41,371 nt of DNA, taken from assembly GCF_000425225.1 (NCBI RefSeq), contig NZ_AULJ01000046.1, positions 1 through 41,371 of the forward strand, read 5' to 3'. This document shows, piece by piece, positions 17,269 to 25,084 of the stretch; the stretch's first letter is position 1; the number at the start of each line of letters is the position of its first letter. Source of the DNA: Pontibacillus marinus BH030004 = DSM 16465. Lineage in GTDB: Bacteria; Bacillota; Bacilli; Bacillales; BH030062. The notes below the pieces were generated by a model that was not told the origin of the DNA, searched no databases, and saw only the letters and a program-made list of their open reading frames with translations. The translations under genes were made by a program, and so were the position numbers.

Positions 17269-17314
17269 AAAAGCCTAATTTCTCTATTTTCATTAAGAGA
17301 AGTTAGGCTTTTTA
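17269..17314. terminator. Shared convergent terminator
   Basis: AAAGCCTAA near 17270 pairs with TTAGGCTTTTT ending at about 17313, extended by TTCTCT/AGAGAA. Serves the SET gene and the facing small membrane gene. Confidence 0.85.
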
Positions 17315-17315
17315 C

Positions 17316-17651
17316 TTATTCAATAATTTTAATCACATTTGCTACTTTATTATGACGATCTTCATCTACCCAAAGCTTTACTTCTTGCCCTTCTTTTAGG
17401 TCATCAATAGAATTCCCTTCTCCCTTGACCTTCGTATTTTCGTTAAAATGAATTTCCTGTACACTAAACTCTGACTCATGGTCTACATTTAATGGCTCTA
17501 AAGTGAATATACTCCCCTCAAGATCCGTTAGAACACCATGGTAATCTGACTTCATTAAAGACCAAACAACGAAAATCGTAGCAAACAAGCTTAATATGGT
17601 AATTAATACAATGAATAATGTTTTAACTTCAGAATTTATATACGAATTCAT
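17316..17651 (-). CDS. Membrane-anchored small protein, unknown function
   Basis: Not recognised. About 111 residues. One N-terminal hydrophobic helix (about 11-32, LFIVLITILSLFATIFVVWSL) anchors an extracytoplasmic beta-rich domain with YHGVLTDLEGSIFTLEPL, VQEIHFNENTKVKG and DDLKEGQEVKLWVDE, a pattern seen in small OB-like or DUF3221-like domains; that likeness is tentative. The ATG at 17651 follows AGGTGGAGAGA; a GTG at 17660 is an alternative. It stands alone. Confidence 0.6.
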   Translation of the reverse strand: MNSYINSEVKTLFIVLITILSLFATIFVVWSLMKSDYHGVLTDLEGSIFTLEPLNVDHESEFSVQEIHFNENTKVKGEGNSIDDLKEGQEVKLWVDEDRHNKVANVIKIIE

Positions 17652-17737
17652 TCTCTCCACCTTTTCATTCTTCTGTTTCTTTCATTAACTTTGAAATTAC
17701 AGCCTCCTTCCTACTGCTACTATGGGTTAACCCCTTT

Positions 17738-18211
17738 TTAATACTTTTGAAAATAACCTAAGGTAGCATATTCATTTAACTTCTTTTCTTCGCCGGTTCT
17801 TACATATCCGATCTTTTCATATAGGTGAACATTTCTCTTTTCCTCTAAAATAGTAGCTAACTTCCACATTTCCGCATCAGGTAACATATCTTCTAAAAGG
17901 GATAGAGATCTTTGCGCAATTCCCTGGCCTTGATACTCTGGTAAAATAAACATAGGGCTAATCCAGTAATGAGCAATTTCATCTTCTCTTGTCACACATA
18001 TTGCTCCAGCCACAACATTGCCACTAATACAGATTTTATAAAAGTCGCCATTTGGATTCTTAATTCTTGTAAGGACACGGTCGATTGACTCGTTGGCTGG
18101 ATTCGTTTTAATATCTTTATACTTCTCTAATAATGGTTGAAAAGCTTCTGCCTGAATGTCAAAAATCCTACTAGCATCAGCCTCTGTTGCTTTCTCTAGT
18201 CTTATGTCCAT
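17738..18211 (-). CDS. GNAT acetyltransferase
   Basis: N-acetyltransferase of 157 residues beginning MDIRLEKATEADASRIFDIQAEAFQ. The acetyl-CoA loop is PEYQGQGIAQRSL, followed by WKLATILEEKRNVHLYEKIGYVRTGEE. The start is the ATG at 18211, seven bases after GGAGG; a GTG six bases earlier is less likely. Substrate unknown. Its upstream neighbour on the same strand is the HIT gene, separated by an inverted repeat, so it is probably transcribed alone. Confidence 0.78.
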   Translation of the reverse strand: MDIRLEKATEADASRIFDIQAEAFQPLLEKYKDIKTNPANESIDRVLTRIKNPNGDFYKICISGNVVAGAICVTREDEIAHYWISPMFILPEYQGQGIAQRSLSLLEDMLPDAEMWKLATILEEKRNVHLYEKIGYVRTGEEKKLNEYATLGYFQKY

Positions 18212-18283
18212 ATACACGCCTCCATGAATGATTCATGATTCAATTCAAAATGCTCCTCTCTCAATCTAACCTTGTAATCTAAA

Positions 18284-18333
18284 GTGCCTGACCCCCACCA
18301 CGTTAATACTTTAGTAGAGTGGGGGTCAGGTAC
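18284..18333. repeat. GTGCCTGACCCCCAC inverted repeat (terminator-like)
   Basis: GTGCCTGACCCCCAC (18284-18298) and GTGGGGGTCAGGTAC (18319-18333) pair over 15 bases with one G-U. The loop contains TACTTTAGTA. It lies between the HIT and GNAT genes and may terminate HIT. I recall the same motif recurring between genes in many Bacillaceae genomes; unchecked. Confidence 0.75.
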
Positions 18334-18348
18334 CTTTTAAGGCACCTT

Positions 18349-18792
18349 TTAACGGATGTTGTAAGTTATATCTTCAACAACTTTTGAGAGCACCTTAGCC
18401 GTTTCTGGTAGTTTTTGCTTCAGTTCATCATTTTCTAACGGGACGTCATTATAAAAGTCAGCAAAATCATCACCTTCATAACGAGGAACTACATGCATGT
18501 GGTAATGAGTAAGCTCGTTAAAGGTTCCACCATTTTGGCAGACTGTAATGCCATCTGGTTGATAAGCTAGTTTGACTGCTCTTGATATTAACTTTGTCGC
18601 ATCCATTACCGCTTTTGTTGTATCTTCATCCATCGTATCAAACTCAACGATATGAGCTTTCGGCAAGATTAATACGTGACCTTCGTTATAAGGATCATGG
18701 TCTAAAAAACAGCTAATATAATCATTTTCATAGATTTTATGTACGGGTAATTTGGACTGCGCTAATGAGCAGCCTAGGCATTGTTGTTCCAT
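18349..18792 (-). CDS. HIT-family nucleotide hydrolase/transferase
   Basis: Histidine-triad protein of 147 residues that probably hydrolyses nucleoside phosphoramidates or dinucleotides. The triad is H96-Y-H98-M-H100 in HYHMHVVPR. C5 and C8 (CLGC) form half of the zinc site common in Gram-positive HIT proteins, and PYNEGHVLILPKAH is the conserved nucleotide-binding edge. The ATG at 18792 follows GAGGTGACCAC. B. subtilis Hit is similar, but the window lacks its usual ecsAB neighbours, so a paralogue is possible. Confidence 0.88.
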   Translation of the reverse strand: MEQQCLGCSLAQSKLPVHKIYENDYISCFLDHDPYNEGHVLILPKAHIVEFDTMDEDTTKAVMDATKLISRAVKLAYQPDGITVCQNGGTFNELTHYHMHVVPRYEGDDFADFYNDVPLENDELKQKLPETAKVLSKVVEDITYNIR

Positions 18793-18833
18793 GTGGTCAC
18801 CTCATTTCATTTGGAAAATATTATAGCATAGAT

Positions 18834-18866
18834 AAAAAAGCATGTGATTGATTATCACATGCTTTT
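18834..18866 (-). terminator. Terminator of the DUF4179-type gene
   Basis: AAAAAAGCATGTGAT with ATCACATGCTTTTT around a five-base loop; T runs on both strands. Confidence 0.9.
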
Positions 18867-18871
18867 TCACG

Positions 18872-20221
18872 CTACTTCACTCTAATTCGAATGTCCCCAT
18901 ATATATAATTTGGATATGAGATGATATCAAATGTTAATGGATTCTTATAGTCTTTATCATCTAAGAAAAAGTAATAATCATTATTTGATGAATTTCTCAC
19001 CCTAAAGTCGTATTGTTTTCCTGTAGCATCTTTAAATTGACTAGATAGAGAAAATGTATTTATACTTTCGTCTTCATCATTAGAATCAACTTTAAAATGG
19101 AGACTCATGTCTTCTTCTGGGAAGATTTCTTGCTTATGATTAACTTCAAAAAGAGTAATCTGATCATCTGGCGCTTTCGCTAGCTTCTCTTCCTTAAGGT
19201 CAACAACTACCTTTTGATTATTTTTATCCAAAGCACTAGCTTTTGTTAATACAAGATACAATTCTTCATTATTTTTGAAGTAATTCCCTGATAAGAAGAC
19301 TTCTGTTTTCCCTTCACTAGTCTGAGTCCCTTTTTGCGTTGATACAACTTCTCCTTTTTCATTCTCAAGGTGCAGATCATTAAAGCTTAATAACTTCATC
19401 TCATTATCTTCATCAAATTGTAAATGCAACACTTCTCGAGTAGGATATGAGACTAATTTTTCAAAAAGAATAGCTTGCCCAGCAATAGATTGGGTTTGGT
19501 TAATCTCATATGTTTTACTTTCTTCGATCTTTGCCTGTTCAATAGGGAAAGATATAGAGAATGGCTCTTCCAATAATTTTCCCTTGTCCTGATGCTCTTT
19601 ATAAAACTCTTCTATTTGAAAAGATAGGGTTAACCTATCAGTAAAATGTACTTCATCTCTCCATGAAAAATCTAAACTTCCAGATACCTCTTGGTCTTCG
19701 AAGGAAAGCCTACCGCCATATGAAGACCAAGAGGTATTGAGTACCTTTCCTTCTTCATTCTTAATACTCGTACGTCTTACAGCTATTTCACGATTGGATT
19801 GTTCAGTAGTTAATGTGTAAAACAAGATCAACCTACTTTTGTCCACTATTACATGATCTACGGTGAACGTTATTCCGTCTCTTGTAACACTCTTATCAAT
19901 CACTTGTACGTATTCATTCTCAACAGCATCTTTTAACCCTTCATCATATTTAACACGTTCTACTATTCCATCCAATCCAGGAACCTTACCAGCTAGGTTG
20001 CTGAATCCAGGGATGAAGTTAACAGAGAGAATAAAAAGAATACAAGCAGCTACGGCAGATAAACCAGCGTTCTTAAATGCATCCCATCTCTTTCGGCGCT
20101 TTTTCCCTCTTTCCAATCCAGCTTGAATTTTATAGTCAATCTTCTTAGGAACATCTTCGTTTTTAAAGGTTTTCAAGCCCTCTTCTAACTCATTGGAAAA
20201 GTTGTCCTGATTCATGTTCAT
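18872..20221 (-). CDS. DUF4179-type membrane protein, probable anti-sigma partner
   Basis: Protein of 449 residues with a cytoplasmic N-terminus (DYKIQAGLERGKKRRKRWDAF), a single membrane helix near 53-70 (LSAVAACILFILSVNF) and a large beta-rich external part. The early external region (VTRDGITFTVDHVIVDKSRLILFYTL) is typical of DUF4179. Family members are usually encoded next to ECF sigma factors and are presumed to hold them at the membrane; that role is inferred. The ATG at 20221 follows AAAGGAGGTTTTG and lies inside the upstream sigma gene, so the two are translationally coupled over about 32 bases. Confidence 0.8.
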   Translation of the reverse strand: MNMNQDNFSNELEEGLKTFKNEDVPKKIDYKIQAGLERGKKRRKRWDAFKNAGLSAVAACILFILSVNFIPGFSNLAGKVPGLDGIVERVKYDEGLKDAVENEYVQVIDKSVTRDGITFTVDHVIVDKSRLILFYTLTTEQSNREIAVRRTSIKNEEGKVLNTSWSSYGGRLSFEDQEVSGSLDFSWRDEVHFTDRLTLSFQIEEFYKEHQDKGKLLEEPFSISFPIEQAKIEESKTYEINQTQSIAGQAILFEKLVSYPTREVLHLQFDEDNEMKLLSFNDLHLENEKGEVVSTQKGTQTSEGKTEVFLSGNYFKNNEELYLVLTKASALDKNNQKVVVDLKEEKLAKAPDDQITLFEVNHKQEIFPEEDMSLHFKVDSNDEDESINTFSLSSQFKDATGKQYDFRVRNSSNNDYYFFLDDKDYKNPLTFDIISYPNYIYGDIRIRVK

Positions 20222-20732
20222 CAAAACCTCCTTTCTTCATATAGGCTTTCAGTTCTTTTAATGCCCTGTTGATATATGTTTTGACTGTTCCTTCAGGTAT
20301 AGATAGGCTCTCGGCTATCTCTTGATTTTTCATGTCTTGTTGATATTTCAACACTATGACTGTCTGATACTTAGGCTTTAAAGATTGAATAGCATCTGAT
20401 AGCAAAAACGATGTTGTGTGATCATCATCTGTTTTTGGAACATTTTCAATATAATCCTCATCTTGTTTAAAACGTTTATTTTTCTTGATCTCATTTAAAC
20501 AATAATTAATGGTTATTCGAACTAACCACGCTTTAACAGCATATACCTTTTTAATCTTATGACAGTTTTTATAAGCTCTAAATGTCACTTCTTGTACAGC
20601 CTCAAGAGCTTTTTCTTCGTCCTTAAAATAGGTCAGTGCAGTATAATATACAGTATTTTTATAAAGGCCCATCATATATAAAAACGCTTCTTCATCACGT
20701 TTTTTCACCTTTTTAAATGTTTCCTGATCCAC
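20190..20732 (-). CDS. ECF-type RNA polymerase sigma factor
   Basis: Sigma-70 family regulator of 180 residues. Region 2 runs about 10-75 (YKNTVYYTALTYFKDEEKALEAVQEVTFRAY, then KAWLVRITINYCLNEIKK). Region 4 is about 115-170 (SLKPKYQTVIVLKYQQDMKNQEIAESLSIPEGTVKTYINRALKELK). The start is a GTG at 20732 after GGGGGGAGAGCCCT. The 3' end overlaps the DUF4179 gene, a common sigma/anti-sigma arrangement. The stimulus and regulon are unknown; cell-envelope stress is typical for such pairs. Confidence 0.88.
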   Translation of the reverse strand: MDQETFKKVKKRDEEAFLYMMGLYKNTVYYTALTYFKDEEKALEAVQEVTFRAYKNCHKIKKVYAVKAWLVRITINYCLNEIKKNKRFKQDEDYIENVPKTDDDHTTSFLLSDAIQSLKPKYQTVIVLKYQQDMKNQEIAESLSIPEGTVKTYINRALKELKAYMKKGGFDEHESGQLFQ

Positions 20733-20842
20733 AGGGCTCTCCCCCCTTTTTCATTGACTCACTATAGTAAAGACAACCGACTATTGGTTTTCGTTTCAAG
20801 TATTTATATATTTTATAAAATTTTTCAATAAAAGCAATATAA

Positions 20843-20873
20843 AAGATCCCAGGTCTACAACTCCTGGGATCTT
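20843..20873 (-). terminator. Terminator of the SDR gene
   Basis: AAGATCCCAGG and CCTGGGATCTT, perfect 11-base stem with TTTTATATT after it on the minus strand. Confidence 0.88.
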
Positions 20874-20910
20874 ACCAAATGAATTTTACGTTTTGTTTAG
20901 TACATCCAAT

Positions 20911-21780
20911 TTACAAATCCACATTCTCTTCAAAATACTTCCCCCAATGAGGCTGAGAGCCATCGATATCTGTGAAGTTATACACCTCAGACAATCCCCA
21001 TGTACTTAATGCTTCACCATTAAATCGCTGAACATCCTCGTCCATGGCTAGGTGTTTCACCGCTTCCCCGATGTAATAAGGTGTCTCAGATGCAATAAAG
21101 TGCTCATCGACCTTCGTTGCTTCTTTCCAGTTTTCTTCGGTTACACCAAAGTGATCAAGCATTGCTTCAGAACGAAGGAACCCTGGTGTTAATGCGACTG
21201 TCGTAACCCCATGATCTTTGAGGTCTGCAGCCATCGCTTGTGCGATATGGATGTTTGAGATTTTAGCAAGGCTATAATATAAATTCCCACGATACTCATA
21301 ATCTGTACCATCTGTGATCTCAATAACTAATCCACCTTCACGCTTCTTTATGAGAGGTACTCCATAATGCGATGTAATCAAATGAGCATGCACAGCTTGC
21401 TTTTGAATTTGAAGTCCGTTTGACAAATCATGCTCGCCAACTGTTTTGCCCCATTCAGTTAGTGGGTCCCCACCCCAAATATCATTAATTAAAATATGTA
21501 GTTTACCTTGCTCTTGTTTGATTTGTTCAAAAAGGGTTTGTACCTGATGTTCTTCTGTATGATCAACCTGAACCGGAATCCCCTTACCACCTGCTTCTGT
21601 AACCTTTTCAGCAGTGTCTTCAATCGTTTCTTTACGTTCCATAGGAGATAGCTTCTCTCTAGTCGTACGTCCTGTTACATAAACGGTGGCTCCTGCTTCC
21701 CCTAATTTTATAGCTATTGCACGTCCAGCTCCTCTAGTTGCTCCTGCTACGAGTGCTACTTTGTTCTGTAATGATTTCAT
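20911..21780 (-). CDS. Short-chain dehydrogenase/reductase
   Basis: NAD(P)-dependent oxidoreductase of 289 residues from the ATG at 21780. The cofactor motif is AGATRGAGRAIA, followed by TGRTTREK, whose arginine suggests NADPH. The catalytic region has IEITDGTDYEYRGNLYYSLAK, with the YxxxK pair in YSLAK. The C-terminal extension, including FNGEALSTWGLSEVYNFTDIDG, is seen in a subgroup of longer SDRs. AAAGG precedes the ATG by nine bases; a TTG at 21789 is an alternative start. Substrate unknown. Divergent from the cyclase-family gene. Confidence 0.82.
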   Translation of the reverse strand: MKSLQNKVALVAGATRGAGRAIAIKLGEAGATVYVTGRTTREKLSPMERKETIEDTAEKVTEAGGKGIPVQVDHTEEHQVQTLFEQIKQEQGKLHILINDIWGGDPLTEWGKTVGEHDLSNGLQIQKQAVHAHLITSHYGVPLIKKREGGLVIEITDGTDYEYRGNLYYSLAKISNIHIAQAMAADLKDHGVTTVALTPGFLRSEAMLDHFGVTEENWKEATKVDEHFIASETPYYIGEAVKHLAMDEDVQRFNGEALSTWGLSEVYNFTDIDGSQPHWGKYFEENVDL

Positions 21781-21878
21781 GGAATCCAACCTTTCTGAAA
21801 TTCTTCATCATAATTCTCCCTTACTATCGTATTTTTCACTAAACTGATACTTTATAAGTTAAAAAGGAGTTATGTCAT

Positions 21879-22634
21879 ATGAAGATGATTGATTTAAGTG
21901 TACCATTAAGTCCTAAGGTCAAAGAACCAACACCACCATCTATACAGTACAAGTCTCACGAGGATGGAGCTCATGAAGCTATAAAGCATTTGGGTATACA
22001 AAAAACAGATTTACATAACGGGAAAGCCTGGGCAACAGAAGAAGTAACAGCAAGCACCCATGCCGGAACACATATAGATGCACCTTATCACTACAGTGAA
22101 ACTTCTGAAGGTAAGCCAGCTAGAACGATCGATCAATTACCCATTGAGTGGTTCTATGGAGATGGAGTACTTTTTGATTTTAGTGATCAATCAAAAGGAT
22201 ATGAAATTACATCTGAAGATTTTAAAAAACAATTAAGTGAAATGAATTACTCCTTAAAAAGGAATGATATTGTATTAATTCGAACAGATGCTGACAAGAA
22301 GTTATATGAAGACGGCTATGCTTTTTGTAATGCAGGTGTAACGGCTGAAGCGACACGTTGGTTAATCAATCAAGGAATAACAGTAATGGGCATAGATGCA
22401 TGGGGATGGGATATACCGCTCGATGTACAAGTGATGAACTACAAAAAGGATCCTAAAAGTACTCGAATATGGGATGCACATCTAGTTGGAATTGAGCAGG
22501 AGTACTGTCAAATCGAGAAATTAGCTAACCTCGATCAAATTCCTAAACGTCACGGATTTAAAGTGAGTTGTTTTCCTGTGAAAATTGAAAATGCCAGCGG
22601 TGCATGGGCGCGTCCTGTTGCAATTATTGATTAA
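21879..22634 (+). CDS. Cyclase-family (KynB-like) metal-dependent hydrolase
   Basis: Protein of 251 residues with the family signature STHAGTHIDAPYHY (HxGTHxDAPxH), which binds a divalent metal, and the later conserved segments IVLIRTDADK and GITVMGIDAWGWD. Relatives include kynurenine formamidase, isatin hydrolase and polyketide cyclase-like enzymes. No tryptophan-degradation genes are nearby, so calling it KynB would overreach. The ATG follows AAGGAGTTATGTCAT. It is a single gene ending at a terminator. Confidence 0.8.
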   Translation: MKMIDLSVPLSPKVKEPTPPSIQYKSHEDGAHEAIKHLGIQKTDLHNGKAWATEEVTASTHAGTHIDAPYHYSETSEGKPARTIDQLPIEWFYGDGVLFDFSDQSKGYEITSEDFKKQLSEMNYSLKRNDIVLIRTDADKKLYEDGYAFCNAGVTAEATRWLINQGITVMGIDAWGWDIPLDVQVMNYKKDPKSTRIWDAHLVGIEQEYCQIEKLANLDQIPKRHGFKVSCFPVKIENASGAWARPVAIID

Positions 22635-22642
22635 AATAAATT

Positions 22643-22672
22643 CGAATGGTTGCTTGTGAGCAACCATTCTTT
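22643..22672 (+). terminator. Terminator of the cyclase-family gene
   Basis: GAATGGTTGCT (22644-22654), loop TGTG, AGCAACCATTC (22659-22669), then TTTAATG. Confidence 0.85.
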
Positions 22673-22770
22673 AATGTTTATATTTAACTGAAACGCTTGC
22701 AATCTATAAACGATTATGGCAAAGTCATAAATGAACAAGGCGTTAGTCTACAAATCTATAATTTCGTGAA

Positions 22771-22862
22771 ATGTAGGGGGACCAGTGTTGCTGGTTGAGA
22801 CTGTATGCATGAACATACTGACCCTTCGAACCTGAACTGGTTGAGACCAGCGTAGGAAACAT
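22771..22862 (+). promoter_or_regulatory. TPP riboswitch (THI element)
   Basis: Contains the conserved series GGGGG...TGAGA...GACCCTTCGAACCTGA, then CTGG...CCAGCGTAGGAAA, the aptamer for thiamine pyrophosphate. The outer stem is ATGT with ACAT. The usual CTGAGA reads TTGAGA, but its partner has changed to A (GACCAG), keeping the pair. It is followed by a terminator and then the thiamine-precursor transporter operon, so high TPP should stop transcription. Confidence 0.95.
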
Positions 22863-22888
22863 ATTCAATCCATAAATGTATTGAGATA

Positions 22889-22922
22889 TGCACCCTAGGT
22901 ATGGTCCTGGGTGCATTTTTTA
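22889..22922 (+). terminator. Riboswitch-controlled terminator
   Basis: TGCACCC (22889-22895) with GGGTGCA (22909-22915), extended by AGG/CCT, then T6. This is the expression platform of the TPP riboswitch. Confidence 0.9.
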
Positions 22923-23012
22923 TTGGCCTTTTCTCGGGATCATACTCAACCCTTTTGACCTCATTTCACATATGGATTAACGCAGAATTTTAATATTTGA
23001 GGAGGATTCAAT

Positions 23013-24017
23013 ATGAAAAAATGGGTTGTATTCATTATAGCTCTATTTGTTTTAGGAGCATGCTCGAGTGACGAACAGACGAATTCACAAAATGGAGATG
23101 CTTCTAAAGAATTAAAGGACATTACACTTGTATTAGATTGGACACCAAACACGAATCATACAGGTCTCTATGTAGCCCAAGAACAAGGTTATTTTGAAGA
23201 ACAAGGACTAGATGTCGAGATTATTATGCCTAGCGAAACGGGATCAAATCAGCTTGTTGCATCTGGTAAGGCAGATTTCGGTATTAGTTATCAAGAATCT
23301 TTAACAAAAGCTCGTATTCAGGATATTCCTGTTGTATCGATCGCTGCTATTATTCAACATAATACATCTGGCTTTGCTTCACCCAAAAATCGAAATATCA
23401 CATCCCCTAAAGACTTTGAAGGCAAAACTTACGGTGGCTGGGGAGATCCTGTTGAAAAAGAAATGATCTCTACTCTTATGAAAAAAGATGGTGGCGACAT
23501 TAATAAAGTAGACATCATCAACATGGGGAATACCGATTTCTTTACAGCTACAGAGCGAGGAGATATTGATTTTGCTTGGGTTTATTACGGTTGGACAGGT
23601 GTTGAAGCGGAACTTCGTGGGAAAGATCTTAATATGATCTATTTAACGGATTATTCCAAGAAACTAGATTACTATACACCAATCTTGACTGCGAATGAGA
23701 AAAAGATAAAAGAAGACCCTGAAACGGTTAAAGCATTTGTAAAAGCTGTTTCACAAGGATATCAATACGCTATTGATCAACCTGAGAAAGCCGCAGATAT
23801 CTTGATTGAAGCTGTACCTGACTTGGACCCTGAACTAGTGAAAGCAAGTCAGAAATGGCTATCTCCTAAGTACCAGGATGACGCCGATCAGTGGGGTGTG
23901 CAAAAGAAAAGCGTTTGGAAAAACTATGCGGACTGGATGCACGAAAATGACCTACTTGATCAGGAATTGAATGCTGAAGATGCCTTTACAAATGAATTCT
24001 TACCAAATAAGGAGTGA
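23013..24017 (+). CDS. thiY: Thiamine-precursor (HMP/aminopyrimidine) ABC transporter, substrate-binding lipoprotein
   Basis: Binds the pyrimidine moiety of thiamine outside the membrane. The 334 residues start with a lipoprotein signal, LFVLGAC, with the lipid-bearing cysteine at 17. The mature part is of the NMT1/THI5-like type: LVLDWTPNTNHTGLYVAQEQGYFEEQGLDVEI, YQESLTKAR, and FAWVYYGWTG. The ATG follows GAGGAGGATTCAAT. It is first after the TPP riboswitch, and the permease and ATPase genes follow. ThiY-type specificity is inferred from domain and regulation; related proteins can carry riboflavin or sulfonates. Confidence 0.88.
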   Translation: MKKWVVFIIALFVLGACSSDEQTNSQNGDASKELKDITLVLDWTPNTNHTGLYVAQEQGYFEEQGLDVEIIMPSETGSNQLVASGKADFGISYQESLTKARIQDIPVVSIAAIIQHNTSGFASPKNRNITSPKDFEGKTYGGWGDPVEKEMISTLMKKDGGDINKVDIINMGNTDFFTATERGDIDFAWVYYGWTGVEAELRGKDLNMIYLTDYSKKLDYYTPILTANEKKIKEDPETVKAFVKAVSQGYQYAIDQPEKAADILIEAVPDLDPELVKASQKWLSPKYQDDADQWGVQKKSVWKNYADWMHENDLLDQELNAEDAFTNEFLPNKE

Positions 24018-24023
24018 TCAATT

Positions 24024-24317
24024 ATGGCGAACGCTCTAGTAAGTATCCAAATCCTTCCCAAGACACCTAATGGAGACAATGTGATCCCTTATGTAGATGA
24101 GGCCATTTCTGTTATTGAGGAAGCTGGGATAAAGTATGAAGTCCACCCACTTGAAACCACAATGGAAGGAGAACTTCCTGAGCTTTTCTCTGTCATTGAG
24201 AAGATGAATGAAAAAATGGTTCAAATGGGCTGCAGTAATGTGATCTCCCAAGTAAAAGTTCTTTATAAACCAAGTGGAGCTTCAATGGATCAGTTAACGG
24301 AGAAGTACCGAGGATGA
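24024..24317 (+). CDS. Thiamine-binding protein family (YqgV/MTH1187-like)
   Basis: A 97-residue ferredoxin-like protein, beginning ANALVSIQILPKTPNGDNVIPYVDEAI, with YEVHPLETTMEGELPELF and the C-terminal SQVKVLYKP. It matches the family whose two-domain member YkoF binds thiamine. The presumed role is binding thiamine or its pyrimidine in the cytoplasm, perhaps with the transporter; this is inferred. AAGGAG lies before the ATG, and the stop overlaps the permease start as ATGA. Confidence 0.82.
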   Translation: MANALVSIQILPKTPNGDNVIPYVDEAISVIEEAGIKYEVHPLETTMEGELPELFSVIEKMNEKMVQMGCSNVISQVKVLYKPSGASMDQLTEKYRG

Positions 24318-25084
24318 GAAACATTGTACAAAAAGGATGGCGACCGCTTCTGGTCATCATCCTTCTCTTTGTCATTTGGGAGGTAGCAACCCGTGTGTTT
24401 GAAATTCCAGCCTGGCTAATCCCTTCTCCATCTCAAGTAGTAGATGAAGGAATATCAGGTTGGTCTGTATATGAACATCACTTATACTCTACAATTCTAT
24501 TAACTTTAATAGGATTTATAATTGGAACAAGCTTTGGAATTTTAGTGGCTATATGCTTGCATTTGATTCCAACGGTTCGAAATATGTTTTACCCACTCAT
24601 TATTTTTTCTCAAAATATCCCGATCATTGTATTAGCTCCTCTACTTGTTATTTGGTTTGGTTTTGGGATGCTTCCAAAGTTAATTGTCATTACATTGGTC
24701 TGTTTCTTCCCTATAGCTGTTTCAACCCTAGATGGGTTAAGACAGACGAGCACGGAACTTATGCATTATATGAAGATGGCCGGGGCATCAAATGGACAAA
24801 TCTTTTGGAAGTTAGAATGGCCGCATGCACTTCCTTCATTATTTTCCGGTCTGAAAATTTCAGCTACATACAGTGTTATGGGTGCTGTCATTTCTGAGTG
24901 GTTGGGTGCAAAAGAAGGCATTGGGGTTTATATGACACTAGCCTCCTCTTCATTCCGAACGGATCGTGTATTCGTTTCGATTTTTGTCATTATGGCATTA
25001 AGCTTAACGTTTTTCCTTTTGATCACTGCATTAGAGAAGTGGTTTATTCGTTGGAAATCGAAAGGGGTTGAGAATAGTGGCTGA
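24314..25084 (+). CDS. thiX: Thiamine-precursor ABC transporter permease
   Basis: Integral membrane subunit of 256 residues with about six hydrophobic helices. It shows the SsuC/ThiX-type coupling loop LMHYMKMAGASNGQIFWKLEWPHALPSLFSGLKIS and the conserved VISEWLGAKEGIGVYM. The ATG overlaps the preceding stop. It is downstream of the TPP riboswitch with its binding protein and ATPase, hence the thiamine-precursor call; the fold alone fits nitrate/sulfonate/taurine permeases equally well. Confidence 0.88.
   Translation: MRNIVQKGWRPLLVIILLFVIWEVATRVFEIPAWLIPSPSQVVDEGISGWSVYEHHLYSTILLTLIGFIIGTSFGILVAICLHLIPTVRNMFYPLIIFSQNIPIIVLAPLLVIWFGFGMLPKLIVITLVCFFPIAVSTLDGLRQTSTELMHYMKMAGASNGQIFWKLEWPHALPSLFSGLKISATYSVMGAVISEWLGAKEGIGVYMTLASSSFRTDRVFVSIFVIMALSLTFFLLITALEKWFIRWKSKGVENSG

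Noticed and set aside
20772-20798. TGAAAC upstream of the second ECF sigma gene as its own promoter
   Set aside because: The TGAAAC is good, but the next CGGT is only 13 bases away and the alternative TGTC is at 17; neither fits the usual ECF spacing and -10 well enough.
21879-22634. Naming the cyclase-family gene kynB
   Set aside because: The motif is shared by several enzyme types, and no kynurenine-pathway gene is present.
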